Origin: Candidatus Poribacteria bacterium
GTDB lineage: Bacteria; Poribacteria; WGA-4E; WGA-3G
Reading direction: 5' to 3'
Length of the DNA stretch: 64,000 nucleotides
Assembly (NCBI GenBank): GCA_022827625.1
Contig: JAJEIE010000027.1
Span: forward strand, 424,827 to 488,826
Position 1 is the stretch's first letter, and each line of letters starts with the position of its first letter. The notes under the pieces were generated by a model. The model was given only the letters and a program-made list of their open reading frames with translations. It searched no databases and was not told the origin of the DNA. Positions 19,238 through 28,700 of the stretch are shown here, piece after piece. The translations under genes and the position numbers were made by a program.

Positions 19238-19473
19238 ATTGGTAAAGTACGCGCAGCACCGCTGCACGTATAATATGCTTTTGGCGTGATGAATATTATT
19301 CGATTATTCTATGAATTGAATTCGGTTTCCTAATCTGAGATCTCGGCGAACAGAGTGTCTTTTTTTCTGGTGCTGAGAAATTATTAAGTCAAATTCCAAA
19401 ATTTCATCAAGCTAAAATTCAAATCAAAATAACAAAAGATGGGCTTCTTCTCAAAACCTGTCTTGTAGGGCTC

Positions 19474-19941
19474 TTGGCAAAGGTCCAACCCCGTAAAAAA
19501 GGAGCTTCAAACGTGGGCGAGAGAACTGAACAGGTTATTACGCTTTCTCTCCCAAGTTCAATGCAACATGTTTACCTGCTCGATGTTGTTGTCAGCGAGA
19601 TTTTGAGAGAGATGGAATTCGGTGAGGACATCCAAGAGCAGATTAACCTTGCTGTCATTGAGGCGGGTACAAACGCAATCAAACACGGCAATAAAGAGGA
19701 TCTAAGCAAAAAGGCTACTTTTCAGTTCATTCTTGCTGAGGATAGACTAACCATTGTCATTGAGGACGAGGGGGAGGGGTTCACGCGTCAAACGGTCGCG
19801 GATCCACTGGACCCGGAAAATTTGCTTAAAAGCAGTGGGAGAGGACTCTTTCTAATGGAAGCCTGCATGGATTCTGTAACTTATGAAGCCAACGGCACAA
19901 TTATCAAAATGGTGAAATATAAGCAGACACCGAATCCATAA
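19474..19941 (+). CDS. Anti-sigma regulatory factor, RsbW-like ATPase
   Basis: 'NLAVIEAGTNAIKHGN', 'IEDEGEGF', 'SGRGLFLMEACMDSVTY'; real start may be GTG 19513. Confidence 0.85.
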   Translation: MAKVQPRKKGASNVGERTEQVITLSLPSSMQHVYLLDVVVSEILREMEFGEDIQEQINLAVIEAGTNAIKHGNKEDLSKKATFQFILAEDRLTIVIEDEGEGFTRQTVADPLDPENLLKSSGRGLFLMEACMDSVTYEANGTIIKMVKYKQTPNP

Positions 19942-19961
19942 CAATTTTTTGAGGAATTCCT

Positions 19962-20327
19962 ATGCAAGTCAACCTTCGACACAAAGGCAGTATTACAATT
20001 CTGGATATTGCGGGAAAAGTTATTGGTGCCGATGCCTTAGCGCTGAGAAAAATTATTGAGGAGCAGGTTCAAATTTCTGGTAACCCTGCGGAACCTCGAG
20101 AACATCTCAACTTGATTTTGAATTTGGAACGCGTTCAGATGATGGATAGTTCTGGTTTAGGTGTGCTCGTTGCTGTCCATACTTCTGTTCGACGAGCGAA
20201 TGGACAGGTGGTCCTCCTTAACCTCGGCGGGAATGTCAGAAGTCTCATCGTTATGGCAAAACTCATGACAATTTTCGACTGTTATGATTCGGAAGCGGAA
20301 GCGATAGCAGGAATTATGAAGTCTTAA
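19962..20327 (+). CDS. STAS-domain anti-sigma factor antagonist
   Basis: 'LILNLERVQMMDSSGLGVLVAVHTSVRRANGQVVLLNLGGNVR'. Confidence 0.9.
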   Translation: MQVNLRHKGSITILDIAGKVIGADALALRKIIEEQVQISGNPAEPREHLNLILNLERVQMMDSSGLGVLVAVHTSVRRANGQVVLLNLGGNVRSLIVMAKLMTIFDCYDSEAEAIAGIMKS

Positions 20328-20364
20328 AAACACGTCCATAAAACACATCTCGGAGTAGACGAAA

Positions 20365-21087
20365 ATGGAAGCGCGTATCTCTAACGACACAGAACAGGGC
20401 GTTAACTTATGGTATAAATGTACCAGATGTCAAGAATTCGCTTTTAGAGGTGAGCTTGAACGGAATCTTTATACCTGTTCATATTGTGGCGCACTGTTTC
20501 CTCTACTTGCTGAAAAACGGGTTGAGTACCTGCTTGATGATGCGTCGGCAATGGAAATTGAATTTACCAATGCCGCTGGACTCGCCGTTGAGGGAACAAT
20601 TTCAGACCATCCTGTCTGTCTTTTCATCGTAGATGTTGACGTGATTCCTACAGAAATTGATGTCTCTCTGCTTCTCAATACTATTGAGAAAGGTCTACAA
20701 AAACGGATTCCGCTTATTACAATTGTCGCTTGCCAACCAGAAGGGTCGGCGGGTGCTTCTACCGGAATCACCTATTTGACAATGCAGATGGAACGCTTGG
20801 CAAATGCATCGCTACCTCATATCACTGTTTTAACTGAAACAGAAGTCTATCCGCTTGCAACGTATCTTCCGCTTGGAGAACTGGTTATTGCCGAGGGAAG
20901 TATATCCCTTCAGAAACGAACATCTCCGAATCTGCAACCGGCACTACACGCACCTGAGGAGCAACTTTTGATGCAGGCACCCGCATCAGATATAGGGGTG
21001 AAACCTGACATAAGCGTTGATTGCTATGTCCCGCGCGCCGAACTACCCGATATGTTGGGACGATTTTTGAAATTTTTTTCTCAGTGA
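20365..21087 (+). CDS. AccD-like protein (zinc ribbon + degenerate carboxyltransferase fold)
   Basis: WYKCTRCQEFAFRGELERNLYTCSYCGALFP zinc ribbon; 'QMERLANASLPHITVLTETEVYPLATYLPLGELVIAEGS' resembles the AccD region '[30 protein letters not shown]' as recalled. Confidence 0.65.
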   Translation: MEARISNDTEQGVNLWYKCTRCQEFAFRGELERNLYTCSYCGALFPLLAEKRVEYLLDDASAMEIEFTNAAGLAVEGTISDHPVCLFIVDVDVIPTEIDVSLLLNTIEKGLQKRIPLITIVACQPEGSAGASTGITYLTMQMERLANASLPHITVLTETEVYPLATYLPLGELVIAEGSISLQKRTSPNLQPALHAPEEQLLMQAPASDIGVKPDISVDCYVPRAELPDMLGRFLKFFSQ

Positions 21088-21227
21088 TTAGCGGTCAGGG
21101 CGTTCGCTACGAAAGCCGAAGCCATTCTCAGGTGTCAGTGGAGAATCTCTTTCTGACGGCTAACCACTGACCACTGAAAGCGAACGCAGTGAGCGACCTG
21201 AGCGCGCAGCAACCTACTGGAGATGCC

Positions 21228-22511
21228 ATGAAACGAGACGCTTTGATTGATAGTCTGAGGACTCCAAATAGCCTCGGAAGTAGACCTAAGTATATTTCTG
21301 CTGCTAAACAGAAGTTTGAGGCTATCTTCGGTGCTTCACCAAGGTTCGTTGTATCTGCTCCGGGTAGGGTGAATCTTATCGGTGAACATACGGATTATAA
21401 CGCGGGTTATGTATTCCCGGTCGCGATTGATAAATATATCCATATCGCTATGCGTGAACGGGCTGACCGACGTGCCGTTTTACACGCCTTAGATGTCAAT
21501 GAATCCTTTGAACTGAATCTTGATGCCCTCCGTCCGGTTCCACCGAATGCACCAACTTGGAGCTACTACTTGATAGGTGTCGCGTCCCTTCTACAAGAAT
21601 CAGGGAATAAGATTGCTGGAATTGATGCCGTTATCATGGGGGATGTTCCGATTGGGGCAGGATTAAGTTCTTCGGCTGCCTTGTCAGTGTCTGCCGCTCT
21701 CGCTTTTTTAGCCGGTTCCATACCGCAATCTTCGCCAGATGCTGCAGTGTCAGAAGCGCGCAAGAAAGAACTTGCTGCATTGTGCCAGGGCGTAGAGCAC
21801 GAATTTGTTGGTGTCAATTGTGGTATCATGGATCAGACCATCTCGCTCTTAGGTCGGGCGGATCATGGACTATTTCTTGATTGTCGTTCACTTGCGTATG
21901 AGCATGTACCCCTCAATTTAGGAGCGCATTGCATTGCTATTTGCAACACTAAGGTAAAACGGGAACTTGCTGCTTCTGAATATAACAAACGGCGAACAGA
22001 ATGTGAAAGGGGCGTTGACCTCTTGAGCCGGTGGCTACCCGGTATATCTTCTCTTCGCGACATTACCCTGTCCGACTTCAAGAAACATGAAGGAAAGTTA
22101 CCAGCACTAACACAAAAAAGATGTGGATACGTAGTTGCGGAAAACACACGTGTCCTTGATGCCGTCTCTACGCTCAAGGCACGGAACCAGCAAACGTCCG
22201 AAAAGGTAGATGATCCACTCATAGCGTTCGGTAGGTTAATGAATGCCTCGCACAAAGGACTACGCGATGATTACGAGGTGAGCTGCAGAGAATTAGATCT
22301 CCTTACGGACATTGCACACAGCGTTGATGGTGTGATTGGCACTCGGATGACTGGGGCAGGTTTTGGAGGATGTACGGTCAGCATTGTTCATAGAGACGCT
22401 TTAGAGACCTTCCGGACCCGTGTGACAAGCGAGTACCACAAACAGACTGGCATTGAACCTGAAATTTACCTCTGTAATGTTAGCAACGGCGCGCAAGTCT
22501 TTAACTATTAG
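21228..22511 (+). CDS. galK: Galactokinase
   Basis: APGRVNLIGEHTDYNAGYVFP, PIGAGLSSSAALSVSAAL, GTRMTGAGFGGCTVSI. Confidence 0.95.
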   Translation: MKRDALIDSLRTPNSLGSRPKYISAAKQKFEAIFGASPRFVVSAPGRVNLIGEHTDYNAGYVFPVAIDKYIHIAMRERADRRAVLHALDVNESFELNLDALRPVPPNAPTWSYYLIGVASLLQESGNKIAGIDAVIMGDVPIGAGLSSSAALSVSAALAFLAGSIPQSSPDAAVSEARKKELAALCQGVEHEFVGVNCGIMDQTISLLGRADHGLFLDCRSLAYEHVPLNLGAHCIAICNTKVKRELAASEYNKRRTECERGVDLLSRWLPGISSLRDITLSDFKKHEGKLPALTQKRCGYVVAENTRVLDAVSTLKARNQQTSEKVDDPLIAFGRLMNASHKGLRDDYEVSCRELDLLTDIAHSVDGVIGTRMTGAGFGGCTVSIVHRDALETFRTRVTSEYHKQTGIEPEIYLCNVSNGAQVFNY

Positions 22512-22619
22512 CCTTCTAAGGCTGTTTTGGATTAGGATTTGCAGAATTAGTGGATTTTTCAGGATTATACAGATTGAAATTAATAAATGGGTATTGGATA
22601 CCCTGAAGTAGACGCTGAA

Positions 22620-22677
22620 TTAGTTAGAAACCGCCGCGAAACGAAGTGGAGCGGCGACCAGATTTAATAGTTAAAAG
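22620..22677 (-). repeat. Dispersed repeat family copy with CGCCGC/GCGGCG stem and 13-nt loop
   Basis: CGCCGC-GAAACGAAGTGGA-GCGGCG then ACCAGATTTAATAGTTAAAAG; immediately upstream of ROK kinase ATG. Confidence 0.8.
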
Positions 22678-22678
22678 A

Positions 22679-23740
22679 ATGGAATATAGCATTGGTGTTG
22701 ATTTAGGTGGTACCGACATTAAGGCCGGATTGGTCTCATCGGAAGGTAATATTTCTTGCCGTGTGATCCTCCCAACGGATGTAGAAGTGGGTGGACCTAA
22801 AGTAGTGGCAGCTCGAATTGCCGAAGCCGTTCGTCAGGTTCTTGCGAAAGCAGAAGCTGCGGGTCCCCATAGCAATCCGCATGCGAGGGACAACACACGC
22901 GAAATGGGAGTAGGGTTGGGGGCACCCGGGCTTATTATCGCTGAAACAGGGGTCATCCACTTTTCTCCTAACTTTCCGGGTTGGCGTGATATTCCACTCG
23001 TCGATTATGTGAACACAGAACTGGCGAAGTTCCGCGGCGGCGCGCATAACTCAGAAGCACATACGAATGACAACAAATACAAGCCTGTGCTAAAAGGCAT
23101 GGACAACGATGTGAACGCTATGACCTTGGGTGAGCTGCTTCACGGTGCTGGGGTTGGATACAAAAGTATTGTCGCATTGACGCTCGGCACAGGTGTCGGC
23201 GGCGGTGTTGTGATTGATGGACGGGTTTACCACGGAAGCCAAAATACTGCTGGAGAATTGGGGCATACGGTTGTTGAACCTAATGGACGTTATTGCGGTT
23301 GTGGCAATCAGGGCTGTCTGGAGGCTTATGCCGGTGCGAAAAATATTGTTGAGCGTACCCAAGAGAAGATAGAAACCGGACGCGGTACGGTTCTAACGGC
23401 TCCAACAACAGAAGGCACTCCACTGACACCTCGGAGAATAGCGGAAGCAGCGCAGGCAGGTGATCAACTCGCAATTGAGGTTTTTGCCGAAACGGGACGC
23501 TACATAGGTATCGCACTCACATCAATAGCGCATATCCTCAACCCACAAATCGCAGTCATTGGTGGTGGTATTGCGGAAGCTGGTGAAGGGCTGCTTTTTG
23601 AACCGATTCGTACGGAGCTGTCTAAACGTGCGATGGACATCCCAGCACGCATGAAAATTGTAAAAGCGCACCTCGGAAATAATGCTGGTATCGTCGGAGC
23701 TGCGATGCTTGCGCTCAATGGAGAAAAAAATGAACAATAA
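22679..23740 (+). CDS. ROK-family sugar kinase (glucokinase-like)
   Basis: SIGVDLGGTDIKAGLVS, GTGVGGGVVIDGRVYHG, ELGHTVVEPNGRYCGCGNQGCLEAYAG. Confidence 0.94.
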   Translation: MEYSIGVDLGGTDIKAGLVSSEGNISCRVILPTDVEVGGPKVVAARIAEAVRQVLAKAEAAGPHSNPHARDNTREMGVGLGAPGLIIAETGVIHFSPNFPGWRDIPLVDYVNTELAKFRGGAHNSEAHTNDNKYKPVLKGMDNDVNAMTLGELLHGAGVGYKSIVALTLGTGVGGGVVIDGRVYHGSQNTAGELGHTVVEPNGRYCGCGNQGCLEAYAGAKNIVERTQEKIETGRGTVLTAPTTEGTPLTPRRIAEAAQAGDQLAIEVFAETGRYIGIALTSIAHILNPQIAVIGGGIAEAGEGLLFEPIRTELSKRAMDIPARMKIVKAHLGNNAGIVGAAMLALNGEKNEQ

Positions 23741-24458
23741 GACAAATTGGTTGAAAACTTTGCCATTCTTGCAAAACCCGCGCGCTGAAAATCGTGGACG
23801 GGTGGAAGATACACATCTGTCTCGAAGGTCAGTCTTGCAAATCTTAGGGGGCATCTGTTTGTCATTCACGCCTCTGGGCTGCTCAAAAGTGCCGGAAGTT
23901 CCCGATTTCATCAAAGACACATTTCAACCGGAAATGATTGTCCCTGTATTCGACCCGGATGCTGTCATCATGCCACAGACAGGCACTGTCGTTTATGTCA
24001 AAAATGGCGTGACGGCTATGGCGCTGCCGCTTAATAATGTGAAAGCAGTTGACGCATTCGCTATTTTTATCTATAACGGCACAGACTACTGGATTTCCTT
24101 CAAACAAAAGGATTGCCAGATGCTTGATGGCACTGGAAATGTTACCAAACCGATTGACAAATCGCAGGAATCCTTTTATCTAAAAAAGAATTTCAGGCCG
24201 GAATTACCACCAGAATTTGCGGCGGAAATATTCCGATGGGATAAGACTATCAGGATACAGGGTGATCCAGCAATACTTCCGAGAGAGGATATTGAAAGAA
24301 CGACGGTGATGCCACGGCAACATACAAGATTTTTCCTCTACTTTCGCAAACGGAGCATCAGCTATAGCAGCTTACGGATTATTGTCCCGAGAGTCACGAG
24401 CGATTTCAATGAACAGCAAACGACGTTCGTTTTCAAATTTAAGGTGCAACGGGGCTAA
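23730..24458 (+). CDS. Exported protein with Tat-like and lipobox-like signal
   Basis: 'LSRRSVLQILGGICLSFTPLGCSK'; start inferred, overlapping the ROK stop. Confidence 0.65.
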   Translation: MNNKTNWLKTLPFLQNPRAENRGRVEDTHLSRRSVLQILGGICLSFTPLGCSKVPEVPDFIKDTFQPEMIVPVFDPDAVIMPQTGTVVYVKNGVTAMALPLNNVKAVDAFAIFIYNGTDYWISFKQKDCQMLDGTGNVTKPIDKSQESFYLKKNFRPELPPEFAAEIFRWDKTIRIQGDPAILPREDIERTTVMPRQHTRFFLYFRKRSISYSSLRIIVPRVTSDFNEQQTTFVFKFKVQRG

Positions 24459-25524
24459 ACTGGGGTACATTGAACGGGAACCTCGAATATTACTACGCCA
24501 GTCTGGGCAACATGTTAAATTTAAATGGCTAAGTTGTCTCCTCCTCGTGCTTTGTTTGAGTTGTAGCCTACCCGAACCTGAAATTTCGCAACCGCCTATT
24601 GGAATTCTGCCATCAAACCGCGAGCGGAAAGCACCTCCTATACTGGGTATCAGATACTTGGAAACCATCGGTAGTGCCGGACAGGGTGTAGGTGAATTTC
24701 GGACACCCTTGGGACTCGCTATAGATGAGCAGCAGCGCCTCTATGTCGCGGACGCAGGGAACAATCGGGTTCAAGTAATTGACAATACGGGCAATTTTAT
24801 CACGGAATTCGGAAGTCGTGGATGGCAAACGGGTGAGTTCAATCATCCTACTGACATAGCGTTGAGTTTCCAACGGAGTTACCGTCTCTATGTCGCAGAC
24901 ACTGGGAACAATCGGATCCAATATTGCAATTTCGTCGATCAGATTTTTTATCCGATCAGTGACAACGTAGACGACATTTTACTCGACCGACCCGAAGGCA
25001 TCGGTATTGGACGCAATGGTGAGGTTTATGTGGTTGATACTGGGAATCATCGTTGGATTGAATTCAATGTCGCTGGTGTTCCTGTTGCAGCACACGGTGG
25101 TTTTGGGAGCGGTAGAGAGCAACTTTGGAACCCAACGGACTTGGGTGTTGATTCAGACGGAAACGTCTATATTGTTGATACAGGCAATCACCTCATCAAA
25201 AAATACGATTTCAGCGGCAACCCTATTGATACGTGGGGCGGCGAAGGAGACGCGCTTGGGCAGCTCTGGGATCCGAAATGCATCGCTCTTGACGAATGGA
25301 ATTATCTCTATGTAACCGATAGTGGAAATCGGCGGGTTCAAGTCTTTACACCGGGCGGAAAGAGCATTATAGAGTTTAGTACCTCTGGACTTTTACAGCC
25401 AGCGGGTATCGCTGTCTCGAAAATTGGGCGCGTCTTCGTGAGTGATGCCGAAGCGAACGATATAAAGGTATTCCAAGTTTTTCTTATTCCCCGTGTCGTA
25501 TTTCAATTGTTAAAAAACTTTTGA
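24409..25524 (+). CDS. NHL-repeat lipoprotein
   Basis: 'LLVLCLSCSLPEPE' lipobox-like; repeated 'LYVADAGNNRVQVID', 'VYIVDTGNHLIKKYD'. Confidence 0.88.
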   Translation: MNSKRRSFSNLRCNGAKLGYIEREPRILLRQSGQHVKFKWLSCLLLVLCLSCSLPEPEISQPPIGILPSNRERKAPPILGIRYLETIGSAGQGVGEFRTPLGLAIDEQQRLYVADAGNNRVQVIDNTGNFITEFGSRGWQTGEFNHPTDIALSFQRSYRLYVADTGNNRIQYCNFVDQIFYPISDNVDDILLDRPEGIGIGRNGEVYVVDTGNHRWIEFNVAGVPVAAHGGFGSGREQLWNPTDLGVDSDGNVYIVDTGNHLIKKYDFSGNPIDTWGGEGDALGQLWDPKCIALDEWNYLYVTDSGNRRVQVFTPGGKSIIEFSTSGLLQPAGIAVSKIGRVFVSDAEANDIKVFQVFLIPRVVFQLLKNF

Positions 25525-25582
25525 TAATCCAGAAACGGTGGAATTAACCGAAAACCACCGTGAAATGTTTTTCTATCTATGG

Positions 25583-25640
25583 GCATCTGATCTGCCCTCC
25601 GCTTCGTTTCGGACAGTTTTTTGGTGTAATTCGCACGGGG
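25583..25640 (+). repeat. Dispersed repeat family copy, CTGCCC/GGACAG stem
   Basis: CTGCCC-TCCGCTTCGTTTC-GGACAG (one G.U), 13-nt loop. Confidence 0.7.
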
Positions 25641-25708
25641 TGGGTTCGCTGAAACCCTTTCGTACTTAACCAGGCACCATCGTGAAGCAGATCGCTTATG
25701 GGCGAGTA

Positions 25709-25752
25709 CGCCGCAAAACGTAGTGGAACGATGACCAGATTTAATATTTTAA
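25709..25752 (-). repeat. Dispersed repeat family copy overlapping a CDS start
   Basis: CGCCGC-AAAACGTAGTGGA-ACGATG then ACCAGATTTAATATTTTAAAA. Confidence 0.7.
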
Positions 25753-28700
25753 AAATCCTTTTCCTTACCTTCTGTTTGTGTCTCCTGCCACGTTCTGGAA
25801 ATACTGAACAAGAACCTTCCGACAACAAAACCAACGTTCTCGAACTCCCTACTTTTTTTATCCTTCAAAAAACAGAATCCTTTGAACTGAAAACCGGTTC
25901 TCTGGAATTCACAGTAAAGTATCCACCAATTCTCCCTAATAGCGAACGGGTAACGGAATCGGGTGGAAAAGTCCTTGTACGTGGTATAGATTATCAAATC
26001 GACCCCTATTTGGGAAAAATCACTTTAACCGAACCGGATACTACTGTTGAATCAAATCTGTCCTATAGGCTGACGATAACTTACCGAACGCTGCCCTTTG
26101 CAATTAAACGGGTCTATAAACGTGACCTTTACGGTGTGGAGAACCCACAAACCGATACAACGGGCTCTCGACAAGAGTCGTCTGTTGCAAGTGAGAATTT
26201 TCTTGACCGCCGCGAGGGGCTAACGGATGGCAGGCAACCGACAACTGATAACCAATTAGAGGTATCTGGCAGTCAAACGTTTGGGATTTCAGTCGGTAGT
26301 GGTCGGGATATAACACCGAACCAGGAACTCCGAGTCAACGTGGAGGGAAAAGCCTCCGAGAATATTGGTGTGTTGGCGATGCTATCTGACCAAGATTTAC
26401 CTATCCAACCCGAAGGCACAACGGAAAATATCCAAGACATCGATCAGAAGTTAATTCGCATCACGCATCCGAATATGAGGGGTACATTGGGTGATTTTGA
26501 GGGATCCCTCGGTCCATCGGAGTTTATCTTCTTTCCGCGTGCATTGGAGGGTGTGCAGGTTGAAGGCGATTTCAAGTGGGTGGACTTTCATATCATTCCG
26601 AGTGCCATTCCCAAAGGGCAGTCTACAAGTTTAGTCCTTCGGGGCGAGGAGGGACGTAGTGAATACCGACTCACTGTTGACGGGCAATACGTGATTGTGA
26701 AAGCCGGTAGCGAAATTGTCTGGTTGAATGGCGAGAGAATGCGCCGCGGTGAGAATAACGATTACGTTATCCGTGAATATGGGGATCCCATCGTTGAGTT
26801 CAACAGCAAGCATCTCATAACAAGCAACGACGTGATTCGCATCGACTTTGAATACATTCCAGAAGAACGTGCGTATCAGCAAAATCTTTACGGACTCAAT
26901 AGCATTTTCACGCTACCAGGTGAGTGGCTATCCTTCGGTGCCTCCTACGCCGTTGAAGCGGATCTGAATCAGCCAGAGCAGGCTTTCATCACTTTTGCTG
27001 AGGAGGACTTGGAGGCACTTCGCGAGAATATACTTGATCCTGATGGCGACGGCGCACTTCTCGCAGCACCTCAAAAACATAGCGTCTGGGGACTGGAAAG
27101 TCGCTTGAACCTTACCGAACAGGCTTATATTGACGGGGAAATCGCTTATAGTGCTGTCGATAAAAATACCTATTCCACCGCTGATCGGAAAGAGGTGAGT
27201 CAGGCGTGGAAACTCATCGGTTATGCGGATTGGGACTTTGCATTCCCTCCCATTCCCTTGCTAAATGGGAATCAAAGGGGGTTAGGGGGGGCAAAGGAGG
27301 TTGACAAGTTCCGTCCTAAGCTAACAACAAACTTTGATGTCCGAGCTATGGATGCTGACTTTGTACCGGTTGGTGCATCCAGCAGCAACCGCTCCCGCTC
27401 CCGTTATGAGACACAATACGCTAAGGAGGGATTTGATGACGCGTTTCTGCTCGGCCTCAGGGGACCCTCGCGAACTGCCCAAGATGAGCGAACCATGAAC
27501 TTTGACATCCGAGTCCTTCCAGTCGACTGGCTCGAAGTTGATGCCGGAGTCGGTAGGAGTGAGGAGAGGGATCCTGAACCGAATAGCGGGCAGCAGGACG
27601 GTGTGGCAGTGGCAAACGTTGGTGAACACCCCAACGATCTTTCTCCCAACAGCCGACAGCCGATTGCTGATAGCCAATCTGCAACTATCCGTAATAACTT
27701 CAATTGGGGCGTAAATTTTAATAGCGGTCAGCGGTCAGCGGTCAGCGGTCAGAGTTATAGCGGTCAGTTTCCAGAGCGTTTTGGGACAGGCACACGGATT
27801 GTGCAATCTACGGTTCCTAATAGCCAACAACCAACAGCCAACAACCAACAGCCAACAACCATAAGAAAATGGCTTCCAAACCTGCGTTGGGACGACTATC
27901 GGAGTAGTTCACGTGTGGAGGATGTCAATTCAACCACAACGCAATTGCAGCGGAAGTCAAGACAGGAGGGGAATCTCTCTTATCCTATCGGACCCTTCAG
28001 AATCATGGGGACACTTGGCACGGTTGAATCGACTGAGGCGCGCAATGCGATGCTTAACAGAAAGCGAAATCGGGCAACTGGACGCTTCAATCTCGTGAAA
28101 GACTGGGCATCCTTTGATACGAGTTATGAACTTGAGGAGGCTTTTGCGAAAGAACCGTTGCTCACTGTGGATAGTGAACCCATCGGTTTGTCAGATTGGC
28201 AACGCAGCACTACCGCACGGACGTGGAAAGTTGGTGCTTTCTCACAACAAGAGTCCTTTCTGAAAGGTGGGATGAATCTGACAGCGAACGTCGCGCGCCG
28301 CACCTTAAAAGCACACACTGATCTCGGAGCAGATACAACAACCCAACTCGCAGATGTTAGCTTTCAGTTGACACCGCTCAGCCGCGCAATTGACATGGAG
28401 ATCACCTACGAGTTGGACAAAAAACTGACCAGTCAACGCCGTGAGGTCTACACCGACATCCATCCGCATACGGGTATTCCGCTCCTACCGGGTGAAGGAT
28501 ATTACGTGAAGTTGGACGACCTGCACTATGTAGAGGATCCCGAAGAAGGCACTTATATCAAAATTTACCAAAACGTTGGCGATAAGCCGACAACGGCGGT
28601 AGACGCTGAGTTTCGGTTACGGTTTCAACCGCGTCAATTTTTCGCACGCCGTGCCCGCGAGGAGCAAAGGCAGCAACGCACTCCCGTGCAGACCCGTGAT

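Noticed and set aside
27321-27703. Overlapping minus-strand ORFs antisense to the surface-protein gene
   Set aside because: They arise because the inserted repeats are stop-poor in several frames; no independent coding evidence.
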